This document shows, in pieces, positions 17,134-25,846 of a stretch of DNA of 64,000 nucleotides. Below the pieces are notes generated by a model. That model did no database searches. It saw nothing but the letters and a program-made list of their open reading frames with translations, and had not been told where the DNA came from. Each line of letters starts with the position of its first letter. Position 1 is the stretch's first letter. The stretch comes from Larkinella terrae. GTDB taxonomy: Bacteria > Bacteroidota > Bacteroidia > Cytophagales > Spirosomataceae. The stretch lies in the NCBI RefSeq assembly GCF_009668025.1, contig NZ_WJXZ01000004.1, forward strand, positions 372,001-436,000, given 5' to 3'. The position numbers and the translations under genes were made by a program.

Positions 17134-19326
17134 TTACGGCAAGGCAAAGGCGATGTAGGAACCGCCCGGTTTATGCCCGTTTTTTACTCCACCGGCCGCA
17201 ATAACGACGTACTGTTTTCCGCCCGCCAGGTAGGTAATCGGCGTGGCAAAACCGCCCGCCGGAAGCTGGTATTCCCAGACAACCTTCCCGGTTTTTTTGT
17301 CGAAAGCCCGGATGCGTTCGTCTTTCGTTGCGGCAATAAAAACCAGTCCGCCCGCCGTGACAATCGGCCCGCCGTAATTTTCGGTGCCGGTAATGGGAAC
17401 ACCTTTTTGGGTCAATTCCGGAAATTCGCCCAGCGGGACTTTCCACAGATACTCACCGGTATTCAGATCGATGGCGTTCAGGGTTCCCCAGGGCGGTTTA
17501 ACGGCCGGGTAACCGTCCGGGTCGAAAAACCGGGTGTAGCCGTTGTTGATGTAAGGCGGAATGTAGGGGAATTCTACTTTTTTGTCCGTTTCTGTCAAAA
17601 CCGGGGCGTTGTGGGGATCCTGACTTTCAGCGGGTTTAGGTTCCGGTTTTTGGGTGTCTGCGTTCAGCAGATACCGAACCAGCGTAAACCGATCCTGATC
17701 CGAAATATGCTGAAACGACGGCATCCTCCCGCGCCCCGAGCGTAAAACCGCGTTGATTTCCTGACCCGAAAGCCGCTTGCCAATATCAACCAGACTGGGG
17801 TATTCCTGACCGCTGCCTTTGCGATCGGGGCCGTGACAGGCGGCACAGTTGGCCTGATACAACGTTTTCCCTTTTGAGGCAATTTCGGCGTTCCGGGCGG
17901 CCAGATCGGCCATTTTTAAATCCCAGACCATTTCGTTCGAGTTCTGGTACAAAATACCGTCGGGGTCGGCAGCATTGCCACCCCATTCCGCGCCCCCGCC
18001 GATGCCGAAAAACAAGGTTCCTTCGAGACTCGGCGGCATGAATTTGTCACCGGCGCGGGTTTTCAAAAACCGCTCTTTCACAAACGCGTGGGCTTCGGGC
18101 GTGCGATTGGTAATATCGGCTTCGGTAAACACCTGCCGGGCGAAAGGGGCGGGTTTGAGCGGAAACTTCTGCGTCGGCCACGGAACCTCACCGGGCAGGG
18201 CTGGAGCCGTCGGAACTTTGCGTTCTTCCACCGGAAAAAGCGACTCGCCGGTATCGCGGTTCAGAACGTACACCAAACCGTCTTTGGTCGTTTGGGCCAC
18301 CGCGTCAACGGTTTTTCCCTTGTGTTTCACCGTCACCAGATTCGGCGGGCAGGGAATGTCGCGGTCCCATAAATCGTGGTGAATGGTCTGGAAATACCAC
18401 TGCATTTTACCGGTTTCGGCATTCAGAGCCAGAATACAATCGGAATAGAGGTTTTGGCCGGCACGAATGCCGCCGTAAAAATCGACGGAGGGAGAACCGG
18501 TTCCGAGGTAAACCGTACCCCGTTTTTCGTCGAGCACCATCCCCGCCCAGTTGTTGGCACCCCCAATCCGTTTGTAAGCCTCTTTCGGCCAGGTTTCGTA
18601 ACCCGCTTCGCCCGGCTGCGGAATGGTGTGGAAAACCCATTGAACGGTGCCGGTGCGGATGTCAAAACCGCGAATGTGGCCCGGTGCCGCGTCGCCCTGT
18701 TCCGAAACCGTTGAGCCCAGCACCAGCGTGTTTTTGTAAATGGCCCCCGGCGTGGTCGAGCTGACCGATAGTTTGCTGATGTCCCGTTTGGAGTCATCGC
18801 CCAGCCCCTCGCGCAAATCCACTTCGCCGTTTTTTCCAAAACCGGTAACGGGTTCGCCCGTCAACGCATTCAGGGCGTAAAGCGTCGAACCGGCGGTGAA
18901 CAGAATGCGTTTGTCGGGGCCATTTCCCCAATACATCACCCCCCGGCTCTGGCTGAAGCGCGGGGATTTGTCTTTAAACGGATCGAACAGCCAGCGTTGC
19001 TGACCGGTTTTGGCGTCCAGCGCGAAGACTTTCAGCATCGGCGTGGTGCCGTACAGGAGTCCGTTGATCACGATGGGCTGGCACTGAATTTCGAGCGGTC
19101 GGCCGGTTTTGCCGTCGGCTTCGGCTGCATTGTAGGTCCAGGCAACCTGAAGATTTTTAACGTTCTGCAGATTGATCTGTTTCAGCGGAGAATACCGGTT
19201 TCCGGCTGTATTGCCGCCGTAATAGGGCCAGTCCTGACCGGTTTCGTCAGCGGGGCGGTTGGGCGTGATCGCAGCCAGACCCAAAACCAACAGCCCAAGC
19301 GCAGGGATTGATAGCGCCAATTTCAT
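17134..19326 (-). CDS. PQQ-dependent dehydrogenase (glucose/quinate type propeller) with inserted cytochrome c domain
   Basis: This 730-aa protein has an N-terminal hydrophobic export segment (residues 1-20). The eight-bladed quinoprotein propeller begins at WPYYGGNTAGNRYSPLKQIN and shows blade motifs such as LDAKTGQQRW, LNAETGKMQW and FDKKTGKVVWEY, with HHDLWDRDIPCPP as in membrane glucose dehydrogenases. A c-type cytochrome domain is inserted before the last blades: haem motif CAACH at 494-498 and likely axial Met535 in GRMPSF. After it the propeller resumes (GTLNAIDLNTGEYLW). The enzyme would oxidise an aldose in the periplasm and pass electrons through its own haem. It lies 37 bases behind a mutarotase-like gene. 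The substrate is unknown. Confidence 0.9.
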   Translation of the reverse strand: MKLALSIPALGLLVLGLAAITPNRPADETGQDWPYYGGNTAGNRYSPLKQINLQNVKNLQVAWTYNAAEADGKTGRPLEIQCQPIVINGLLYGTTPMLKVFALDAKTGQQRWLFDPFKDKSPRFSQSRGVMYWGNGPDKRILFTAGSTLYALNALTGEPVTGFGKNGEVDLREGLGDDSKRDISKLSVSSTTPGAIYKNTLVLGSTVSEQGDAAPGHIRGFDIRTGTVQWVFHTIPQPGEAGYETWPKEAYKRIGGANNWAGMVLDEKRGTVYLGTGSPSVDFYGGIRAGQNLYSDCILALNAETGKMQWYFQTIHHDLWDRDIPCPPNLVTVKHKGKTVDAVAQTTKDGLVYVLNRDTGESLFPVEERKVPTAPALPGEVPWPTQKFPLKPAPFARQVFTEADITNRTPEAHAFVKERFLKTRAGDKFMPPSLEGTLFFGIGGGAEWGGNAADPDGILYQNSNEMVWDLKMADLAARNAEIASKGKTLYQANCAACHGPDRKGSGQEYPSLVDIGKRLSGQEINAVLRSGRGRMPSFQHISDQDRFTLVRYLLNADTQKPEPKPAESQDPHNAPVLTETDKKVEFPYIPPYINNGYTRFFDPDGYPAVKPPWGTLNAIDLNTGEYLWKVPLGEFPELTQKGVPITGTENYGGPIVTAGGLVFIAATKDERIRAFDKKTGKVVWEYQLPAGGFATPITYLAGGKQYVVIAAGGVKNGHKPGGSYIAFALP

Positions 19327-19362
19327 GGTTGTAGGGAAAAACGGTACGGATTTAGGAGTGAA

Positions 19363-20349
19363 TCAACGGGCCGACGCGGTGCCGGGCAACGTGTAATATT
19401 CGTACGAAATTTTCCACGTAAACGTCTGTCCCGGTTCGGCTTTAATTTTGATGTACGGTTCAGGGCAGACTGTGGTATGAATAGACCAGAACGCCAGTTG
19501 CACCAAAGGCTGATCGCCCACGACGCGGACTCCCGTCCCGGTTTTGCGGTTTTCGATGCGGAAATCGTAGTCTTTTGCGGAATCGCCGAAACCGCTCAGG
19601 TAACAATGCGTACTTTCGCCTTTGGGCAATTCTTTCAAATACACAAACCGGTTTTCCTGAATGTCGGCAAAGGTGCCGATGCCGCGCAACGGCTTGACCT
19701 GAAGCGCAAATGGAAAGGTTACCGAAACATCCGGCCCGGTTTGCTGCTGATCCAGCATGAAGAAATTGTGGTCGTACACCGTCGTTTCGATGGGCTTTTG
19801 TCCGGTATTTTTCAGTCGGTGTTCCAGCACCAGCATCGGTTTTCCCTTCAAAAGCCGGACGGTTTTTTCGTACCGATACGAATACCCGGCCGCATCGGTC
19901 AGGTCATGCGTGAAAACCGCCTGATCTTTCCCGGTTTTAACCGTCCACTTGCCGGGATTGACAATGGCATACCGCGAAGCAGCCCGGTACGGCGCGTCTT
20001 TGGCTTTGCGGAGTGAACCGACACCGATTTTCAGAAAGTCGTCCCCCGGTTTGGCTTCTTGGTACCCAATCGGCATAAATTCTTCAACCGGCCCGCTGAT
20101 GGCGTCGTGCAGCTTCGGATCGTATGTTTCGAACCACTGACCGAAATACGAATGCTCCTTGTACGTCAGGCTCGCGATCACGCCCGACCAGTCGAACCGT
20201 GTGCCCTGGTAATAACCGGTTGATGAATCCGGCAGGTACAATTTGGCCCGAATCAACCCGTTCGAAAGTTCCGCTTCCGGAAACGGCGGCAGCAGGGTGG
20301 CGCTGACGAAACTGAGAAGAATAACGAAAAAAGCGACGATTTTCTTCAT
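19363..20349 (-). CDS. Secreted galactose-mutarotase-fold protein, uncharacterised
   Basis: The protein is 328 aa from the ATG at 20349. The upstream in-frame sequence belongs to an intergenic palindrome, so an earlier start is unlikely. A cleavable signal peptide (MKKIVAFFVILLSFVSA) leads into a beta-rich chain: LSNGLIRAKLYLPD, YYQGTRFDWSGVI, EHRLKNTGQKPIETTVYDHNFF and EPYIKIKAEPGQTFTWKISYEYY. The NxGxxPI..VYDHNFF phrase and the ending are like aldose-1-epimerase-fold proteins, which interconvert sugar anomers. The lack of a close named family keeps the call general. A mutarotase would suit the PQQ dehydrogenase 37 bases downstream, which would use one anomer. Confidence 0.65.
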   Translation of the reverse strand: MKKIVAFFVILLSFVSATLLPPFPEAELSNGLIRAKLYLPDSSTGYYQGTRFDWSGVIASLTYKEHSYFGQWFETYDPKLHDAISGPVEEFMPIGYQEAKPGDDFLKIGVGSLRKAKDAPYRAASRYAIVNPGKWTVKTGKDQAVFTHDLTDAAGYSYRYEKTVRLLKGKPMLVLEHRLKNTGQKPIETTVYDHNFFMLDQQQTGPDVSVTFPFALQVKPLRGIGTFADIQENRFVYLKELPKGESTHCYLSGFGDSAKDYDFRIENRKTGTGVRVVGDQPLVQLAFWSIHTTVCPEPYIKIKAEPGQTFTWKISYEYYTLPGTASAR

Positions 20350-20357
20350 AGGATTAA

Positions 20358-20420
20358 CCCCCAACCCCTTCAAGGGGCTTTTCGCATCTAGTGGCAAGAG
20401 CCCCTTCAGGGGGTTGGGGG
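20358..20420. repeat. 22-bp imperfect inverted repeat of the CCCCTTCAGGGG type
   Basis: Arm 20358-20379 (CCCCCAACCCCTTCAAGGGGCT) pairs with arm 20399-20420 with two mismatches and a 19-nt loop. It lies in the 78-base gap between SusD and the mutarotase-like gene. Like the repeat at 7258-7311 it is a C/G-run palindrome in a gap between co-oriented genes. Confidence 0.8.
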
Positions 20421-20426
20421 CAGTTA

Positions 20427-22160
20427 TCAATAACCCGGATTTTGTTTCATATTAACGTTCGCAGTGATCTCGTTGATCGGGATGGGCTGCGCGTAATCCG
20501 TTGGGTCGAACTGAATTGCCCCGCCCCGGATTTTCTGGTAGTAAGCCGCTTCCTTATCTCCGATTTTCCACCGGCAGACGTCGAACCACCAGTTGAATTC
20601 GCCGAAGAACTCGGCCCAGCGTTCGTACTTGAGCGGATCGCTTTTCAGTACGTTGTCGGGTGCCATCGTCTGGTCGGTCAGGCTTTTGTAATCAACCGGC
20701 GAAACCGTATTGACCGGATACCCGTAAGCGCGTCGTTTCACCTTGTTGATGTATTCCAGCGCCGTGGCGTTGTCGCCGGTTTTCATCAGGGTTTCGGCGT
20801 AGAGCAGGTAAATATCGGCCAGTCGCAACCAGAGAATGTTGGACGGATTTGCCCGGTTGATTTCCAGCTCTGTTCCGTTTAGGTTGATGTACTTCCGGAA
20901 ACTCCAGGCTTCCATGTCCAGCTCGGTGATGTCGAGGTAGTGCGAAATGGGCCGTTTTACCCCGGCAACCACCATCGAATCGACGTACGGTTGCAGACAG
21001 GCCACCCAAAGCCGGGGGTCAACGGTTTTGTTCGCCCGGGCCGTAATGGATTTGGTGATGTACGACTTATCGACGTTCGAGATGTTGGCCGACGTGGTTC
21101 CGTTCGGGAAATAATGACCCAGGTTAAAGCCGAACCGGGCGATGTTTTTAGCGTGCGGGAATACGTTCGTCCAGGCCGAAGCGATGGGCGTTCCGGTGGT
21201 GGGGCTCACGTACGAAGGCGCAATCAGCGTGCCCATCATGGAACCCATTGATAAATCCGAACCGGAGTAGGTCATGTCGACGTTCAGGTTGAGCTCAAAC
21301 AGCGATTCGGAATTGAATTCATTCTGTCCGTTGAACATGTTTTTGTACACATCGAACGAAACCAGCGATTTGTTGCTGGTCGTAACGATGTTGCTCAGGT
21401 AGGTTTTGGCGTTGTTCCAGTCTTCGGTAAAGACGTAGGCTTTGGCCAGAAACCCTTTCACCCCCCATTGATCCACTTTGTGTTTGTCGGCAACGGCGGT
21501 CCAGGTTTTTCCGTTCAGCAGGGTTTCGGCCTGTTTCAGGTCGTTAATGATGAAATCCCAGCTTTGTTTGACGGTTGAACGGGAAATCTGGGTTTCGGAC
21601 AGGTTGTTGGCGACGGTCGTTACGATCGGGACTCCCATTTTATCACCACCCGCGCCGTTCACGATGAAGGTTTCGCTCCAGAATGTGGTCAGGTAGAAAT
21701 AATACCAGGCCCGCAGGAAAAGCGCCTGCCCTTTGATCAGGTTGATCGAAGCCGCGTCCGTGGTCGAAGCCGTGGGCAAAACCCGCTCCACACCGGCCAG
21801 CAGCGTGTTGCAGCGTTGTACACCCCGCCACAAATCCGGCCAGATCTGCACCAGAAAAGCGTCGCTGGGCAGGGCGTTGTTCTGCCCCATCTGAATCCAG
21901 TTGGGCGATCCCTGCCAGCTCAAATCCGTGGTGTGATCCCAGAGGTAGGTGCTGTACGGACCAATGGCGCGGCCGAAAATACCAACGGCGTGCTGAGTGC
22001 CGTATGCCCCCGTCAGGAGTTGTTCCAGATCGGAAACGCTGGCCGGGTAGCTGGCGGTTGAAATGGCGGTAGGGTTGTTGACGTCAACGAAATCCTCTTT
22101 ACAGGAAACGATACCCGCCACCAAAAAAGCAAGGAAAGATAACTTGAAGAATAGTTTCAT
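20427..22160 (-). CDS. SusD/RagB-type lipoprotein
   Basis: This 577-aa protein has a lipoprotein signal with Cys20 (GIVSCKEDFVDVNNP). Typical SusD segments are GQALFLRAWYYFYLTTFW in the N-terminal half and ILWLRLADIYLLYAETLMKTGDNATALEYINKVKRRA near the C-terminus. It starts 21 bases behind the STN-type SusC gene and is the surface-binding partner of that transporter. The ligand is unknown. The downstream genes are redox and sugar-acid enzymes rather than glycosidases, which suggests a small sugar or sugar acid conjugate instead of a long glycan. Confidence 0.95.
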   Translation of the reverse strand: MKLFFKLSFLAFLVAGIVSCKEDFVDVNNPTAISTASYPASVSDLEQLLTGAYGTQHAVGIFGRAIGPYSTYLWDHTTDLSWQGSPNWIQMGQNNALPSDAFLVQIWPDLWRGVQRCNTLLAGVERVLPTASTTDAASINLIKGQALFLRAWYYFYLTTFWSETFIVNGAGGDKMGVPIVTTVANNLSETQISRSTVKQSWDFIINDLKQAETLLNGKTWTAVADKHKVDQWGVKGFLAKAYVFTEDWNNAKTYLSNIVTTSNKSLVSFDVYKNMFNGQNEFNSESLFELNLNVDMTYSGSDLSMGSMMGTLIAPSYVSPTTGTPIASAWTNVFPHAKNIARFGFNLGHYFPNGTTSANISNVDKSYITKSITARANKTVDPRLWVACLQPYVDSMVVAGVKRPISHYLDITELDMEAWSFRKYINLNGTELEINRANPSNILWLRLADIYLLYAETLMKTGDNATALEYINKVKRRAYGYPVNTVSPVDYKSLTDQTMAPDNVLKSDPLKYERWAEFFGEFNWWFDVCRWKIGDKEAAYYQKIRGGAIQFDPTDYAQPIPINEITANVNMKQNPGY

Positions 22161-22180
22161 GGGTTGGAATGCGTTGGCGG

Positions 22181-25100
22181 TTAGAAACTCAGGTTAATAC
22201 CCATCGACAGCAACAGGGTGCGCGGATACGAGAAAATCGTGTCGATTCCGCGGGCGGTGGTGCCGTTGCGTCCCAGCACTTCCGGGTCAAGACCGCTGTA
22301 TTTCGTGAACGTCAGCAGGTTCTGGGCCTGGGCGTAGATTTTCAGGTCCTGCACCCGGATCGCTCTCGTCAGGGCATTCGGCAGCGTGTAGCCGATTTGC
22401 AGATTCCGCAGTTTCAGGAACGAACCGTCTTCTACGAAATAACTCGAAATCCGGCCGTAGTTGGCGTTCGGGTCCCGCGAAAATGCCCCGGCGGAATTGG
22501 TCACCCCCACGCGTGGCGAACTCGTCAGGCCGTTGCCGTTGAAAAACGACGCGTTGAAAATGTCCTTCGTGGTGTTGTAATCGCCGTACATGAACTCCGT
22601 GAAGTACTTGTTCCCGTTGTACACATCGACGCCCTGAATGCCCTGGAATAAGGCGGTTAAGTCGAAACCCTTCCAGCCCAGATTGAGGGTCAAACCGTAG
22701 GTGAGTTTGGGCCAGGGGTTTCCGATGAAGGTCTTGTCGGCCACCGTGATGCGTCCGTCGCCGTTGGTGTCTTTGTACCGCAGGTCACCCGCAGCCGTTC
22801 CGGCGTTCTGGTAATACACACTGGCAGAACCGGCCGCCTGCTGCGCTTTTTCGTTCAGGGATTTCACGTCGGCATCCGACTGGAAAATACCTTCAACGAT
22901 ATACCCGTAAAACTGGCTCATCGGGTGACCGACTTCCGTGCGTCCGGCGTTGCCGTCGAGGTCCAGCCCGGCCTGGCCGTCGCTGATCGGGTTGTTGTTA
23001 ACGCCGTCCAGTTTCTTCACCAGGTTCCGGTTGAATGACGCATTGGCCGCGATGGCGTAGGTGAACGCACCGGTTTTTCCCCGGTAATCGACGGCCAGTT
23101 CAAGCCCTTTGTTGCTCATCTGACCGATGTTGGTATACACGGACGTGTTCCCAAAACCGGCCGACTGCGCCACCGGAACCTGATAAATCATCCCCTGCGT
23201 CTGGCGGCTGTACCAGTCGACGGTGATATTCAGCGCATTTTTCAGCAAACCGATGTCCAAACCAACGTCCGTTTGGTTGACGGCTTCCCAACGAATGTTT
23301 TCGTTGGCGAGTTGGGCAGTCAGCGCGTACCCTTTGGCGCGCGTGCTGCCGTCGGCCAGCCCCATGCTGTTCGTGCCGTTCGTTCCGCCATAAGATGCCT
23401 GGTACGTATACTGGGGAATGTTACTGGTGCTACCCAATTTCCCGTAACTCGCCCGAACTTTCAGGTTGGAAAAATACGTCAGGTTGTCGCGGATGAACGG
23501 TTCTTCGGTCAGTTTCCAGCCGATAGACGCCGAGGGGAACACCCCGAATTTGTTCGTGGGGCCAAACCGGTCTGAACCATCCCGACGGATGTTGGCGGTA
23601 AGCAGGTACTTATTGGCGTAAACGTAGTTGATCCGCCCAAACTGCGAAAGCAGCCGGGTTTGCGGAAACTCGCCCCCGCTGGCGACGTAGCTGCTGGGGT
23701 TAGTCGTTAAGCCCAGGTTATACGTTACATACGGAAAGCCCTGCGCCGAGGCACTGAGGGAACTCAGGTCGGATTGGTAGGCTTCATATCCGGCCATCGC
23801 TTTCAGATCATGTTGACCGAAGGTTTTGGCATAGGTCAACACGAGGTTGGCCGTCAGGTTTCGCTGATTGTTACCATCGCGGCCCAGTGAAGCAACGCGG
23901 TTGGCGACGATCCCGAAATCGTAGGCTTCCACGAATTTGTAGTTTTTGACGTTGTAGATCGATGCGCCGAAGGTCGTTCGGAAGTTCAGACCGTTCGTAA
24001 TTTCCCAATCCGCGTACACGTTGCCTTCCAGGGCGTAGGTCTGGTTTAACTGGTGGTTGATGAATTCGTTACCAACCAGGTTCGGACCACCGAAATAGTT
24101 ACCGGTTTTGGCCCAGCCGCCGTAAGTATTGGTCGGGTCGTAAACCGGAATAACCGGCGCGGAGCGGAAGGGGAAGGTCGTGCTGACCGTCGGATTCGTG
24201 CCCGTCATCCAGCCGTACAGCGTTTCACCCACCTTGAACCGGCGGTTGATTTTAAAATCGGCGTTCGAACGAATCCCGTACCGCTTGAACCAGTTGTCGA
24301 TGATCGTACCGCCCTCGCGCTGGTAGTTAACCGACAGGTAATAGTTGCTCTTGGCCGAAGCGCCGGATAAGGAAAGTGAATAACTCTGCTCCCCGCCGGA
24401 GGTGTATAAATCATCGACCCAGTCGTTGTTAGGCAAGGTATTGGGGTCACCCCAGCTGTTGGTGGCGACACCGAAGGCGGTTTTTGCTTTGTAATAGTCG
24501 GCGGTATTCAGCAGTTTGAATAAATTGAGCGGCTGACGAACCCCGTAGTAGGCGTTGAAATTGATGTTCATCTTGTCCATGCTGGTTCCGCGCTTGGTCG
24601 TCACCAGCACAACGCCACCCGCAGCCTGCGCCCCGTAGATGGCAGCGGCACTCGCATCTTTCAGAATTTCAATGGATTCGACGTCCTGGAGGTTGAAGTT
24701 ATTGCCCGACGACATCCGGATACCGTCGACAATGTAAAGCGGAGCCATGCCCCCAATGGAACCGACGCCCCGGATTACAATATCGGAGCTGGCGCCCGGC
24801 GAACCGTCGTTCCGGGTCACCTGAACGCCCGCGGCCCGGCCTTGCAGGGCTTCGTTCACGCTGCGAACCGGCAGACTTTTCACATCTTCCGCTTTCACTG
24901 ACGAAACCGATCCCGTCAGATCCGAGCGTTTCTGGGTACCGTACCCAACGACGACGACTTCACTCAGGTTTTTGGTATCTGTCGCCAGCCGAATGTTGAG
25001 GGTACTCTGTGCGCCGACGGTTACTTCCTGCGTCAGGTAACCGACAAAACTGAAAACCAGCACATCATCGCCGGTGAGCAGCGACATCCGAAACTGGCCG

Positions 25101-25621
25101 TTGGCGTCGGTGGTGGTACCACGCGTCGTACCTTTTACCACAATGCTCACACCCGGAAGGCTGGCCCCCGACTCGTCAGAAACGGAGCCGGTCACGGTTC
25201 GATCGGCGGCATTTTCGATGGTCAGGCGCAACAGTTCCTGCGGAGTCATGGGCAACACGACTTCCTGCGTCAGAATAATCTGGCGGCCCTTGATCAGGTA
25301 AGAAACCTGGAGCGGTTTGAGCAGATTGGTCAGCACCGCGCTCAACGGCTGATTCGTCGCATTGAGCGAGACGCGGTCATTCAATTGAACCAGCGCCGAA
25401 CGGTAAGCAAAACGAACGTCGGCCTGTTTGCACAACTGCTGCAGAACGGTTTTGACCGACTGGTTCGTCACCTGAACCGTGACGCGCTGGTCCATCACTC
25501 GCTGCGCTTCGACCGGGCGGGCGAGGGCTAGTCCGGTGAAGATCGCTGCCAGTAGTAACTGATAGAAAGTCAATTTCATAAAGCTACGCAACAGGCTAAG
25601 CGGTTGTCGAAGTTTTTCCAT
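22181..25621 (-). CDS. SusC-type TonB-dependent transporter with N-terminal STN signalling domain
   Basis: The protein is 1146 aa from the ATG at 25621; an ATG at 25579 would also leave a signal peptide. After the signal (LLAAIFTGLALARPVEAQ) comes a Secretin/TonB N-terminal (STN) domain (VTVQVTNQSVKTVLQQLCKQ to IKGRQIILTQ). A CarboxypepD_reg-like domain (TGSVSDESGASLPGVSIVVKG), a TonB plug (EVVVVGYGTQKRSDLTGS) and the barrel ending in LSF follow. The STN domain is the part that contacts a FecR-type anti-sigma factor, and a FecR gene and an ECF sigma gene lie directly upstream. The transporter therefore probably signals substrate presence across the envelope as well as importing it. Confidence 0.95.
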   Translation of the reverse strand: MEKLRQPLSLLRSFMKLTFYQLLLAAIFTGLALARPVEAQRVMDQRVTVQVTNQSVKTVLQQLCKQADVRFAYRSALVQLNDRVSLNATNQPLSAVLTNLLKPLQVSYLIKGRQIILTQEVVLPMTPQELLRLTIENAADRTVTGSVSDESGASLPGVSIVVKGTTRGTTTDANGQFRMSLLTGDDVLVFSFVGYLTQEVTVGAQSTLNIRLATDTKNLSEVVVVGYGTQKRSDLTGSVSSVKAEDVKSLPVRSVNEALQGRAAGVQVTRNDGSPGASSDIVIRGVGSIGGMAPLYIVDGIRMSSGNNFNLQDVESIEILKDASAAAIYGAQAAGGVVLVTTKRGTSMDKMNINFNAYYGVRQPLNLFKLLNTADYYKAKTAFGVATNSWGDPNTLPNNDWVDDLYTSGGEQSYSLSLSGASAKSNYYLSVNYQREGGTIIDNWFKRYGIRSNADFKINRRFKVGETLYGWMTGTNPTVSTTFPFRSAPVIPVYDPTNTYGGWAKTGNYFGGPNLVGNEFINHQLNQTYALEGNVYADWEITNGLNFRTTFGASIYNVKNYKFVEAYDFGIVANRVASLGRDGNNQRNLTANLVLTYAKTFGQHDLKAMAGYEAYQSDLSSLSASAQGFPYVTYNLGLTTNPSSYVASGGEFPQTRLLSQFGRINYVYANKYLLTANIRRDGSDRFGPTNKFGVFPSASIGWKLTEEPFIRDNLTYFSNLKVRASYGKLGSTSNIPQYTYQASYGGTNGTNSMGLADGSTRAKGYALTAQLANENIRWEAVNQTDVGLDIGLLKNALNITVDWYSRQTQGMIYQVPVAQSAGFGNTSVYTNIGQMSNKGLELAVDYRGKTGAFTYAIAANASFNRNLVKKLDGVNNNPISDGQAGLDLDGNAGRTEVGHPMSQFYGYIVEGIFQSDADVKSLNEKAQQAAGSASVYYQNAGTAAGDLRYKDTNGDGRITVADKTFIGNPWPKLTYGLTLNLGWKGFDLTALFQGIQGVDVYNGNKYFTEFMYGDYNTTKDIFNASFFNGNGLTSSPRVGVTNSAGAFSRDPNANYGRISSYFVEDGSFLKLRNLQIGYTLPNALTRAIRVQDLKIYAQAQNLLTFTKYSGLDPEVLGRNGTTARGIDTIFSYPRTLLLSMGINLSF

Positions 25622-25713
25622 ACTTTTACTTGTTTTTTGGCTGTTTGGGATTACGAATAGACAAAAAATACCCTTCTTCATCCTGGAGAGGTTGATTGTC
25701 AAAGGGGCTTTGC

Positions 25714-25749
25714 AGGCCAATGATGCTGGTACCATCATTGGCCTTTTTT
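25714..25749 (+). terminator. Strong terminator-like hairpin antisense to the susC leader
   Basis: A perfect 12-bp stem (arms 25714-25725 and 25733-25744, AGGCCAATGATG) with a 7-nt loop is followed by a T-run on the plus strand (TTTTTTG, 25744-25750). No plus-strand gene precedes it. It lies in the 225-base leader between FecR and the minus-strand SusC gene. On the minus strand the hairpin has no T-run behind it. It may end an antisense RNA from the susC leader or simply form a leader hairpin. Confidence 0.6.
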
Positions 25750-25846
25750 GTGAACAGTGGGTTACTGGGTCATAGGCAGTTGGGATTAAGGCTCGAGATG
25801 GTTCAGATACTGAATTAATTTATGGGTTTAGGAATAGTGTTCAAGG

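Noticed and set aside
20350-20430. Longer N-terminus for the mutarotase-like protein
   Set aside because: It would translate the C/G-run palindrome; the ATG at 20349 starts a proper signal peptide.
25622-25738. Longer N-terminus for the STN-SusC
   Set aside because: The extension reads through the leader hairpin and places residues before the signal peptide. The ATG at 25621 or 25579 is more likely.
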